Notes under the pieces: model-generated | The model's input: only the letters and a program-made list of their open reading frames with translations | What the model was told of the DNA's origin: nothing | Database searches by the model: none | NCBI GenBank assembly: GCA_963855995.1 | Contig: OY979724.1 | Span: 13,515,032 to 13,579,031 of the forward strand | Length of the DNA: 64,000 bases | Direction of reading: 5' to 3' | DNA from: Muricea muricata | Lineage: Eukaryota; Cnidaria; Anthozoa; Malacalcyonacea; Plexauridae | Part shown: positions 34,803-46,800 of the stretch, piece after piece | How positions within the stretch are numbered: the first letter of the stretch is position 1 | Layout: each line of letters starts with the position of its first letter | Made by a program: the position numbers and the translations under genes

Positions 34803-37800
34803 ATGACTACAAGGTCGAGTATTTTGATGATTTCTAAAATAGCTTATGAATAAACCGTGCATAAAATTGTAAAATTGCATCTCTTCTATTTAATATTAAA
34901 ATATTGCTTTTCCTTTAATAGACTTGATCGTCTCTTGTTACTATTAGACACTGGATCAACGCCTGTGATTCGTCGAACTGCAGCTCAGCAACTTGGGGAA
35001 GTTCAAAAACTGCACCCTCACGAACTTAATAATTTATTGAATAGGGTAAATTTGAAATTGATTGCCATATAATTTTATGAATCAATTTCTATCTTTTGTG
35101 ATGAAATTACTTATTAACTGGGCATATGTTTTATTAATAAGAATATTAAATTAGCTACAATTCTTGATTTTGCACAAATAAGTTAATTCTGTTGGAAAAT
35201 CTCGTTGTCCAATGGGTCATTCCAAAAAGATCCATAACTAGTAGCGTAGCCAGCCCGATGGGATAGTCTCGCTATGCAAATATTTTTGTGTTCATAGACT
35301 GTGAAAACAACAATTTCTAAAGAAGTGAATAATAATATGATAATTTGTAATTTGCATAGCAGGACTAAATTGTCTGGCTGGCCATGCCACTGTCCATAAC
35401 CCACCCATGTTGGAGATTTCTTCCGTCCAGAGAAGGGAGCAGGGTAATCGTCTTGAGAATGTCTTAAATTTGTATAGGATGTCCACAGAGGGGGAGGTAG
35501 GGGGTATTGTTAATTTCCTTGATGGGGAGTGGATCTTTTTTGGAACAACCCATTGTGGTGGTTTGTGCACATCTAACATGTATCTGTTTATTGTGTAGGT
35601 TCATGTCCATTTAAAAAGCAATAATTGGGATACAAGGATAGCTGCCGGGGAAGCGATAGAGGCTATTGCATCAAATGTGCCAAATTGGGAGCCTTCTGGT
35701 CTAGCTGTTAAATGTAATGTCATGTAATGTCATACACTTATATAACATGCAATGTATGCAATGTCAACTGACCCCTTCTCAAGTCTATAAGTTGCGCACC
35801 CTCTGACTAAAGTTCCCAGCAGTATGTGAGAAAGAACATTCTGTTCTGAAAACAAGTAAAGATTACTTTGATTCAAACCTGTTTCATTCCTAAAGGCTAA
35901 ATCTAATTTTCACAGCCGAAAAGGAGAGCTCGTCGTCAGAATCATGTGCAGAGAAGAAGCAGGACATGCTGATGTTTGAGAAATTTGATATCACTCATGT
36001 TTTAAAACATGGCGAGGCATTGCTTGGTTCCTCTGGCCAAGAATATGATGTCTTTGATGAGGAACTACTGGGTGAGAAGACTGTCTACAACTTTAAAATG
36101 TTTGTAAGCTTAAAAGTTAATTTTAGAATTTGTAAGCAGGCTTGTAAACTAATATGTCATTGGCTTTGGAGTCCATTGCTGTCTTTGTTTACAAATCAAA
36201 CTTGCTCATCTGAAATTAACTTTTGACTTTTGCAATGGATTGGCAAACCTCACAATGAAGTTTAAAACCTGCTGTGAAAATTAAGCTAGCTGAAAAGTTA
36301 TAGTAATTTGCTGAGGACAACATGTAATATTGTTGTAGTCTTTGTTATTTTGTAAGACGTGTAACTACTTTTTGTAAATTCTTATGTATTGTGTCTAATG
36401 AATTAGTAATTAGTCAAGAGTCATATGGTGATTGAGCATTCTCAGTTTGTGCTCCTAGACTTTGGAATGTTTTGCCAATTGACATTTGTGAGGTATCTGT
36501 GTTTTCATTTTCAAAACGTCAGTTAAAACTATCTCATTTCCAAATTTGTTAGCAGTGAATCTTTTATGATGATATAAAATTTAACTACTTTTCATGTATA
36601 TAATAGCTTTTCCCCTAATTTCAAGTAATGTAAAGTGCCCTAAACAGTTTTGGATTTTCGTACTATAGATAGATAAAGTATATTATTATTATTTATTACC
36701 GGTACTCTGACAGGTCTTGATGTTAAAGAGAGGCTTGCAAGACAACAAGAACTGCTTCGAAAGCGTCTTGGTATGGTTCCTGGTCTGGAGACTGGTATGG
36801 ACATCTTGCTAGAGGATGAGGACATTTTACCTTCCCATGCTGGTGCAAAGAAAACTTTAGAAAAACAAAAATCTAAAGACAGTCAGGTCTGCATGAAAAT
36901 GTATAGAATGTACTCCTAAAGTTTACCTATTTTTAGCTTTTTTATGTAGAGGTTATTTGGTAAGGATCATCTTTTCTAAATCCAGTTTTTAGTACAGAAG
37001 AAAACCTTAACTCAACTAGCTTTATATATTGGATAGTTCTACAAAATGTTCTTGCTGATTATTCTTCTTGTTATTCATCCAGTGTTACTACAGGAGGAAA
37101 CCTAAACTAAACTAACTTTATTTATACTGGATAGCTCTATCAGTGCTAAACTGTTCTTCCTAGAATTCTAGTAAGGATAATTTCTTATTGATCCATAATA
37201 TCATTTTTTTTCTGGGTGTTCAACAACAGTTGGCAATCATCTCTTTCTTTGTTGACTACAGCACTTTCTTAACCTGTAATTCATTTTATTTATAAATCTC
37301 AGTCAACAGCAGATCTTGTTGCGGCAGAAATTGCAGCCATCAGTTCCTCAGCCGATATGAGTTCAAGACAAAAGAATGTGGCAAAAAGGAGAGCAAAGAT
37401 TTTGGCCAAACAGAGATCAAAAGAAAATAGCTCTCCTGTTCCTGGAAGTTTGTCCAAGTAAGATTCCCTTTTGACTGAAGCTGGGAACATTGCAGTGAAG
37501 CACTGGGGCAGCAATCCCGCTGGCAGTCACGCAAATTATTATCATCCGCCACCTCTTCAGAAACTGATTGTTTTCACAGTCAATGAACGCGAGAATATTT
37601 GCATGACAGGCTAGCTATGCTACTGAAATGAATGATGACATTTGTGTTGGTACTCTGGGTTTATCCACATCCATCCATATCCACATCCGGCAAGCTGAAA
37701 AATATACCAGACAACGGCGGGAATCAAACCCACTTTGCAATGTTAGGCCAGGTCAATGGTAGGTTTGATTCCTTCCCTGGTCAGTTATATTCTTCAAGTT

Positions 37801-40800
37801 GACCGGTGTGGACAGCACAAAATTCATTCTCACCTGCGTGCATAAAACCAAATGGACATAAAAATGACAATTAAAGCAAACTGCTCCAAATTTCTTCCTT
37901 CAAGTGTGAACAGGTTTAACGCGTTCATGTTTTGTGCTTGCAAACAGAGATGAAACGGACGGCCCTCCAGAAAAGAAAATGAAACACACATCGCAAGTCG
38001 TCGTCGACCAGCCTGAGGATCCAGACAAGATTGTTATTGATTCTGTCCGAGATACGACCTCGTGGATCGAGGAGGTAAAATACCTGGTTGGAAATAATCG
38101 TTTTCTTTCCGAGCAAATGTTTCTTTTTCCTGGAGATTGCAGAAACTTAACAACTTTTTTGGGGGGAGGAGACTAAAGTGTCTTTGGATTCTATTCAACT
38201 TCCTTCCAGGAGAGAATAAAGAAATACGATGTTTGAAAGGTTGAGCCTTGTTTAAACAAGGACGAAAAAATTGAACGAAATGTTTGTTTCCTTAGGAAGT
38301 GGAATGGCCATTCACTATGTTCTGTCAGGAATTGTGCCATGAACTCTTTCATCCTTCCTGGGAGGTAAGCAGCATTTCTAACAGTCTGTGAGGCGATAAA
38401 ATATGATGGAAACGTTCAACGCTGTTATTTCTGTGTTTGTTTGATAGGTCCGTCATGGTGCAGCCACTGGTTTGAGACATATTGTAAGGGTTCATGGAAC
38501 AGGGGCTGGCAAGAGAACAGATATGCCTAGTGACGAGGTAACCGTCAGGTCAATGTCTTCACTAGAGTCAAGTCAATGTCTTCACTAGAGTCGAGTCAAT
38601 GTCTTCGTTAGAGTCAAGTCAATGTCTTCACTAGAGTGGAGTCAATGTCTTCACTAAATTACTTTTCCACTTCAGATGTCCACCGCAAACGAATTATGGC
38701 TCGAAGATATGTCGTTGAAGTTATTGTGTGTATTTGCGTTGGATCGATTTGGAGATTTTGTAACAGATGAGGTGGGACCTTTATTTCTAGAATGTTATTT
38801 CTACGAAGCAGATCTAAATGTTTTTCTATTTAATGCTTCAGGTCGTTGCACCAGTGCGTGAAACGTGTGCTCAGACGCTTGGTGTTGTTGTGAAACATAT
38901 GAAACCGGCGGCAGTGACCAGCATCTTAAACATTTTGCTCACGCTACAAGCGCAACGTGAGTGGCAAGTGAGGCATGGAGGTCTTTTGGGCATAAAGTAT
39001 TTACTGGCTGTGAGAAAGGATATGACGAGTCAGTTACTTCCGCTTGTGTTGTCTCCGTTGATTGGCGGACTCGAGGACAGTGATGATGACGTTAGAGCTG
39101 TATCTGCGACCGCGATGCTGCCTGTAGTTGATCAGATGCTGGGTATGAGTGATCAGGTATTTGGAAATATTTGCCATACGGTGAGGAGGGGGGATTGGGG
39201 AGGAAACTAAGGAGTTTGGGATGAGGGTATGAGAGTTGGGAGAAAGATTGGGATAAGGTTGCGGGGTTAGCTATACAAAATGTGCGAGGAGGGGTAGTAA
39301 ACGAGAGTTTGGAGAGGGGAGATAGAAAACAGGGTGGGGATATGAGAATTTAGAGTAAGGTTATGGAAAACGTGGCCCCGGGAGGGGATAAAAGTTTGAA
39401 GGGATGCAAGGTATAGGTATAGTATACATTGGGTTAGGGAAGAGAGAGAGTATATGAGAGGGGAAGTGGGTATTTAGGAAGGGGGAGGAGAGAAGTGGAG
39501 TGTTTGGACCAAGGTTGGGGATACTTACTTGAGAAGTCTAATTCATCAATAGGGTTAGCGTCGAATCTCCCTCTATAAATTTTAGTTGATCGTAAACCTT
39601 AACTTTTGTTAAGATTCCTGCTATTCTATGGATACTTTGGGAGTCCCTGTGTCTTCTTGACGATCTCTCGGCATCCACCAGCAGTATTTTGATGTTGTTG
39701 GCCTCCATTGTTTCATCCTCTGGTATCCAAACAGAGGAGGCGGTCACAGGGAAACAAGGAGTGTCCTTGAGTAATGTTGTTCCCAGGCTCTGGCCGTTTC
39801 TACGTCATAATATTTTCTCTGTAAGAAAGGCGACTTTACAGACATTAAAGATTATCTTGAATACTTATAGAAAACGCTTGGATGAGGTGAGAAAGAGGGG
39901 AATTAATATGAGATCTAACATGAGAACTGGGTTAAACAAGGCAATTAGTTAAGGATAGTCACGAATTGTCATAAGGGAGATTTTAAGCTTCACATATTGA
40001 AAAAATAAAAGAATTAGTGTTTTGACTGTATCTTTACTTCAATAAAGTACATGATTATGTTAGGAAAGCCAAGATTTAACCAAGATTTTAGATTCTAATC
40101 AACCCTCTCCCTCATTTGACTCTGCATAGTAACACAGTATCCCGGCGATGCAAAAATTTCAGGCGTATAAAATGTAACAAATGGCAACTATATTATGTCA
40201 GTGATTTTCTCTGTGGAATTCTCTCTTCTTCCTTGGTAGACAAAACAGCAGCAGTCGTGTTGGTTGACGCCAATTCTAGAAGACGCCATGCGGCATTTTT
40301 TTGAAAGATTTTTAGTCGAACAAGAGAAAGGATTGCTTCTCCTCCTTCATGAGGTACTGAGTTAGAATGATGCGTTCAGTATACTAGCATTTTCTCGGAA
40401 CATTTCGTCTGTTTAGAGTTTAGACGTAGCTCAAAACAACCTGCATTTTCCCCAAGCTTGATCAAACAAAGATAAAGAAAAGTATTTGAAAAGATTTAAA
40501 GTACGTGTTGTTCCTACACTTAGGTGTGGAGAAATATGATCGAGTGTGTCCAAGGACGTCAACTTGCTCCAGTCACGTCAAAATGGATCAATATTTGGTT
40601 ATCAATGGCGATGTATCCGAAATCAGCCGCGTTTAACCCGGCCTGGATCATCAGCGCTCCAGTACAACTCAAGGTCGGTGTCCAACACCAACACACGCTA
40701 AATTATCATCGCTAGATTCCGTTGATATCGAAGGAACTAGACTCAGTTTCGAATATCACTTACTCGAACCGTCCTGACCGCGTAGCTCGGTTGGCAGAGC

Positions 40801-43800
40801 ATTGAGCTAGCATTTCAAAGGTCGTAGGTTCGATTCCCACCGTGGTCATGTATATTTTAGCGTGATATTTTACTCGTATTTACTTTAGGACGATTCAAAA
40901 AAGTCGGTGACTACAGATCATATTGGTGGTATACTGGTTGGCAAGACACCTTCTGAAGTTGAGTCAATCATTCTTCAGTCAAGGCATGCGTCAGCAAGGT
41001 ACGACGATGAAACATCGAAAAGTACTATAACTCCGTCTGCAAAAGCTTCAATTCATTTACGCAATATATAGTAAGCGAGAAAGCGTTTAATACGTGCGTA
41101 TAAAACACCGAGAAGTGTGTTAAAAAACAAGGTGCTAGCCGCATTTCTTGCACACACATTGAAGTGTTTTGTGCGCTGGCAATAAACAATTTCAAGTTTA
41201 TTATATTGCTTTTCAAACGAACTTGAATTTAGCGAGAGATTCGACACGAAAGTTGAGTTAATGTTAAAAAATGATTGTAACGTATTTGATTTCAGAGCGT
41301 TGGGTTTTCTTGGCTTCTGTTTGAGTTCGACGGGCGATAATGCTTGTTTGGCTGCCTTAGACATGTTTGTTCAATGTTTACACGGAGCGCTTATGTCAAC
41401 TTCAGGCGCTGCTCATATAGTGGCTGGCATGACCGTCACAGAGTGGACCTCCTTTGATAAGGTACAACAAAACCTTCATCTTATTATGTCATTATTATTA
41501 CTGCCATAATGAGGTCATTGAGATGACGTCATTGTTGCAATCAAAATGACGTCATTAGGATGACATCACCACTGTTGGTGTAATGATTGCATGATGTCAT
41601 CATGGTGATGTCATAACTATATGACGTCATAAGTATTGCGTGTATCATACCGTACCTGAGGCTATTATCATGATGTTGTTTTATAACTGTCGTAATATCT
41701 TGTGATGATTCATTATTCAATGTAACATCAACATCATGTCATATAACGTAATGACGTGATTCTAATGACTATCATCTTGATGTAATTCTCATGATATCAT
41801 CTTTGTTTTGTCATTCTACTAGAGTTGCAAACATTTATCATCAATTGCTTCGAAACTAATCGAGGTTTTGACGGGACAAGTTGTCTATGACGAAGTTGGC
41901 GTCCTTTTCACCAGATTACAGTCAGATAGCCAGGTTTGTTCTGAAATTTTACTTGGAAGTGCTATCCCACGGATAGCGATTTTTCAAACTGCCGCAGAAA
42001 GGCATAAAAAGCAATGACACCAGGGATATTGAACTCGCAAGAGATAAAAAGTGACTTCAACTCGAAAATGCTGAACTTTAATACTGGGTTTTACTGGACA
42101 TGTTTGGAAAGTTTGAGAAAATCACTATGGGTTCATTAACGCTATATTTATCTTTCGTACAACCGACACTTGTTTTCATCACAGTTTGTGTGATATGTAT
42201 CTTTTTGTTTCCTTTATATTAGAGTCTTCAAATCGCTTTTCAAGAAAAGGGGATCGACACCTCTTCTGTAAATCAATCAGGGTGAGAGCACGGATTATTC
42301 AGTTTGTAAAAACCTTATTTTAGACGTTTTCTTATAACCACGTTGTTTTATAGTTATCATACTATTGACTCTGCAACATCACTGGTTTCTGGTGTTTTTG
42401 AAGAAGCTATTAAAAGTCTTTCTTCAAAGGCAGTTGAGGTAAGATTTGCTGGTTATTTTAGTTGGATCTTTACGGTAGTTCATACAGTACACAATACAAA
42501 TTTATGAGAGTTGGTTAGCATGTATTATCATTTTCTGTAGAGTCTTGAAAGCAAGCGCAGACATCTTGTAGCAACAATTGGTCAACTTCAGTACGAATTT
42601 GAGAAACTAAACATCAGGTACAGGCGACATTATCTTGGTTCAAAAACATCCTCGTCCCCGGCGCTTTGATGTTCTATGGCAGATAAACACACGTGGGAGA
42701 TAATGAGAATGCATATCAAATGACTTCGCGCGTAGAACATCGAAGTGCCGGGGAAGAGGCTAGTTCAAAAATATAAGACAGCGTATTTTACCAAGTAGTG
42801 AATCAGTGGTTAAAAATTCCATGTCATCCAGTCATGATCCAGTGATGAGAATGTTCCATTGTCTTTTCATTGCTTTGAAAATCTCACTGTTCTCCATGTC
42901 ATCTAGCTATGATCCAGTGATCAGGATGTTCCATTGTCTTTTCATTGTTTTGAAAACCTCACTGTTCTCCATATCATCCTGTCATGATCCAGTGATCAGG
43001 ATGTTCCATTGTCTTTTCATTGTTTTGAAAACCTCACTGTTCTCCATGTCATCCAGTCATGATCCAGTGATCAGGATGTTCCATTGTCTTTTCATTGTTT
43101 TGAAAACCTCACTGTTCTCCATATCATCCTGTCATGATCCAGTGATGAGAATGTTCCATTGTCTTTTCATTGCTTTGAAAATCTCACTGTTCTCCATGTC
43201 ATCCAGTTATGATCCAGTGATCAGGATGTTCCATTGTCTTTTCATTGTTTTGAAAACCTCGCTATTCTCCATGTCATCCAGTAATGATCCAGTGATCAGA
43301 ATGCCCCAATAAGACATCCCTTCACTGTTTTAAAAATCTTTCAATCTGTTGAAAGTCATCGCAATCAGTCACTGGTCATTTTCAAAGGAACTATTCAAGA
43401 CACCTCTCTCTCTCTTTCTTACCTGTAGAGTGTTATCAACGATCGCTGGTGCTCTGGTGACAATGCAGACACTTCCCCCGAAACTTAACCCAATCATTCG
43501 TCCCTTAATGGACGCAATCAAGAAAGAAGAAGACCCTGCAATGCAGGTACGTAGAAAAACCATAGAAAGTGATCTTTATTTCGCCGTATATATCATCTCT
43601 AGACTTCATCAACTTTATCTAAGTAAAAGCGTATTTGTTTTGATTTTTTAGCAACACGCCGCTTGCAACTTGACCCAGCTACTAGAGTTTTGTTTGCAAC
43701 GAACTCCTTGCCCCAACTCGAAGATTGTCAAAAATCTATGTTCATTTGCTTGCAATGATCCTAGCGAGACCCCAGTTGTAGCGGTGAATCCCAAGACACT

Positions 43801-46800
43801 CTCACCAGCCAGTTCGTCCACAGAAACCAACGGTAGCACGGTCGATACTCGGTATTCGGGAATCATAACATTGGCGAAACAAAATGAAGTGAGTTCGGTT
43901 CTGTACTTTGCCAAACACGCAGAGTAATCGCAACGGTTTTTGAGCAATTGACCATAACGAAAAGCAGCATGTACATTGTACCGGAATTCTTGCGGAAAAC
44001 AAGCAAAAACCACTGAAAAAAGATGCCAAGATAAACACCATAAAGACGTAAAACAAAGACATTCATTTCCTCTCTTAATTTTTGTCTCTTAGCAAACGTC
44101 AATTTTGCGCTACGTTTAAATGTACATGCGTCGTCTTTTTCGTTATGATCAATTGCATTCAGTAGCGAAGCCAGCCCGAGAATTTGGTCATGCTATGCAA
44201 ATTTAAATCACTATCATTATTCATTTCTTTAGAAATCGATGCCTTATACGGTCTGTAAACACAGAAAAATTTGCATTTGCATGACCAAATGTCGGGCTGG
44301 CTGCGCTACTGATTGCATTGTACTACTAAACGACACAATTGCTTGTTTCTTTTGTTGTAGACCAAACCAACGAACTCCAATATAAAGAAAGAAAGCTCTA
44401 AAATTGCTACCGTTGCCGATGTGCAATCATCTGTTGTAAAAAACGTACAAAAAGACGACGAAGTAATCTTGGCTCCCTTTTTTTGTTTCTTTTTCTTTTA
44501 TTATCCATAACGTTTTGCCTTTCGTCATCTTTCAAAATTATTTTGATATTTTTCAGAATCAAAAAAATGTGAAGCTTCAGAGAAATGGAGCTGAACTCGC
44601 GTTACGTAACATCGCAAGACATTTCCAGGAAAAACTGCCTGAGAAAATCCCAGAACTTTGGAATGTCATGATTGGTACTCTGGAGAGGAACTTGCAGAAT
44701 GTCTCTGGTAAGAAGAAAGTTTGTTTAGTTTTAGGTTTCCTCTTTTAGTAACACTGGATCAATAAGAGATGATCCTTACTGGACCTCTAGGAAGAACAGT
44801 TTAGAGCTGACAGAGCTATCCAGTATAAATAAAGTTAGTTTAGTTTAGGTTTCCTCCTGTAGTAACACTGGATCAATAAGAGATGATCCTTACTGGATCT
44901 CTAGGAAGAACAGTTTAGAACTGATAGAGCTTTCCAGTATAAATAAAGTTAGTTTAGTTTAGGTTTCCTCCTGTAGTAACACTGGATCAATAAAAGATGA
45001 TCCTTACTGGATCTCTAGGAAGAACAGCGTAGAACTGATAGAGCTGTCCAGTATAAAGAAAGTTAAATATTCTTTCGTATCACTCAGCAGACCCTCAAGT
45101 ATTGAAGGACAACGACTCTTCAGCTCAGGAAATAGTCAACAGTCTACAGTTACTAGAACTCCTGGTACCAATACTTAATAAAACATTGCAGGAAAAAGTG
45201 AGTTTTTGTTCGTATCCGGTTGTACATTTGTACTATGTTAAACTCTAAATCTTAATCATTCAATCTAGGTGTTAAATCTGATCTCATCTATATTACGTTG
45301 TCTGGAGCATCCTTACAACAGCGTTCGTCATATGAGCTCCAGAGTTGTGGGAACTCTCAGTAGATTGTTCACTTCACGAGTCATGGAGATTGTGTTGGCT
45401 AAAGTCGTGCCACTTCTTAACAATGTTGATAATATTGGCGCCCGAGAAGGAGCCATTGAAGCTATTTATTGTATCCTTCATTGATCTGTTAGCTAAAATT
45501 TCTATGCAGGCTTGAAATATTTGCGATGGACTTTCCCTAGCTAGCCCATATAGTGTCCACAGGGGAGACTTTTCCTGACTGAGATTATAAGGAACTTTCC
45601 CAATCAAATCTGGGTGAGGTATTTTTATTTGTTTAATTTCATTGCAATCTATGATGTAAAGAAAATGCCATTCACCGAGGTTTACAGTCGCTTAATTTCC
45701 ATCATTTTGTTTTGTTCAAATTATCAACAAAGTGATGAAAAAAGCGAGCATTGTCTAAATTACTTAAAACGCGTTCAGAGTAGGCCACCAATCCCTTGCT
45801 CTGTTTGTCAGACAATAATTACTGGGCTTCATAAAGAATTTCTCTTAACATCATCATAAGATATCACAAATCGTCTGCAAGTGGACGTTATCCCATTCGT
45901 TGTCCTATTGATCATCCCGACGTTAGGAGCGATGTCCGACCACTCACAACAAGTTAGATTATTGGCCGCCCAATGTTTCGCCACCTTGATAAGTCTGATG
46001 CCTTTAGAGGTTGGACATCTTTATATATTTGTGCCATATTTACAGCATATAGCTTGGATACCTACGATAGTACCTTCGTATATTAAGCCCCGTTTACACC
46101 GTGACAATGCGGATAAAAAACGCATATTACTATTGTGTTTACACTATGACGAAGTGTACTTTTGGGAACTGTTTTCATTTTTTAGTCCTCGGCGAAAAAA
46201 GTCCAGCTTTCTGAAACTCTTCGTGAAAAGCGAGATGAGGAAAGGCATTTTCTCAAACAATTATTTGGTGAATCAAAACTGGACAATTTTGTCGTTCCCA
46301 TTCCAATCAAGGCTGAACTGAGGAAATATCAACAGGTAAAAAAATAAGTTTACGAATGTGATTTCAGGATAAGTCATGGCTACTTCTTGGAGCAATTCAA
46401 TTGATCTCATTCATATCCTTCAGGATGGCGTTAACTGGTTGGCGTTTCTAAGGAAATATAAACTGCATGGGATTCTTTGTGATGGTATCCTTTTCTTTCA
46501 ACTGTTTGTAAACAAGATTTTTTCAAAGACGTTTACTGATATCTCGAACTATAACATTGCCAGTGTAGGTAGTGCAGTCAAAAACACGCGAAGATATAGG
46601 TAACGATAGCAACAGAGTTCGACGTTGTTAGGAAAGGCCCTTGCCTTTTATGGGACTTGTTTTGTTTGTCTTTACCTGTCCTACAGATATGGGATTAGGT
46701 AAAACCTTGCAGACGATTTGTATCGTCGCTGGTGATCATCAAGAGAAACTCGTTGCATCTAAGGTATAGTACTAAATTAAGATTGAAATCAACTGAGATT

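Larger units (their letters stand above)
34803..46009 (+). other. BTAF1: BTAF1 exon map, exons 1-27 (HEAT-repeat region)
   Basis: Coding exons: 34803-34813, 34922-35045, 35599-35713, 35916-36071, 36714-36886, 37303-37457, 37948-38074, 38296-38364, 38448-38537, 38676-38771, 38842-39156, 39614-39886, 40240-40353, 40524-40673, 40889-40998, 41296-41461, 41823-41933, 42223-42281, 42354-42438, 42541-42617, 43429-43546, 43652-43888, 44361-44462, 44557-44707, 45088-45197, 45269-45470, 45861-46009. All introns are GT-AG. Exon 1 codes for M-T-T-R with the arginine split across the intron; its GTCGAG donor is weak, so this start is the least certain part. Exon 12 must begin at 39614, because an in-frame stop lies just upstream. 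The exon 25 acceptor could also be 3 nt later (45091). The GTTGGA donor of exon 27 is also weak. Confidence 0.85.

Noticed and set aside
42806-43312. 168-codon frame with 25-residue repeats
   Set aside because: It is a by-product of the 75-bp tandem array inside BTAF1 intron 20; flanking exons join in phase without it.
42806-43312. CRISPR-like regular repeats
   Set aside because: Units are contiguous without unique spacers, and the genome is clearly eukaryotic.
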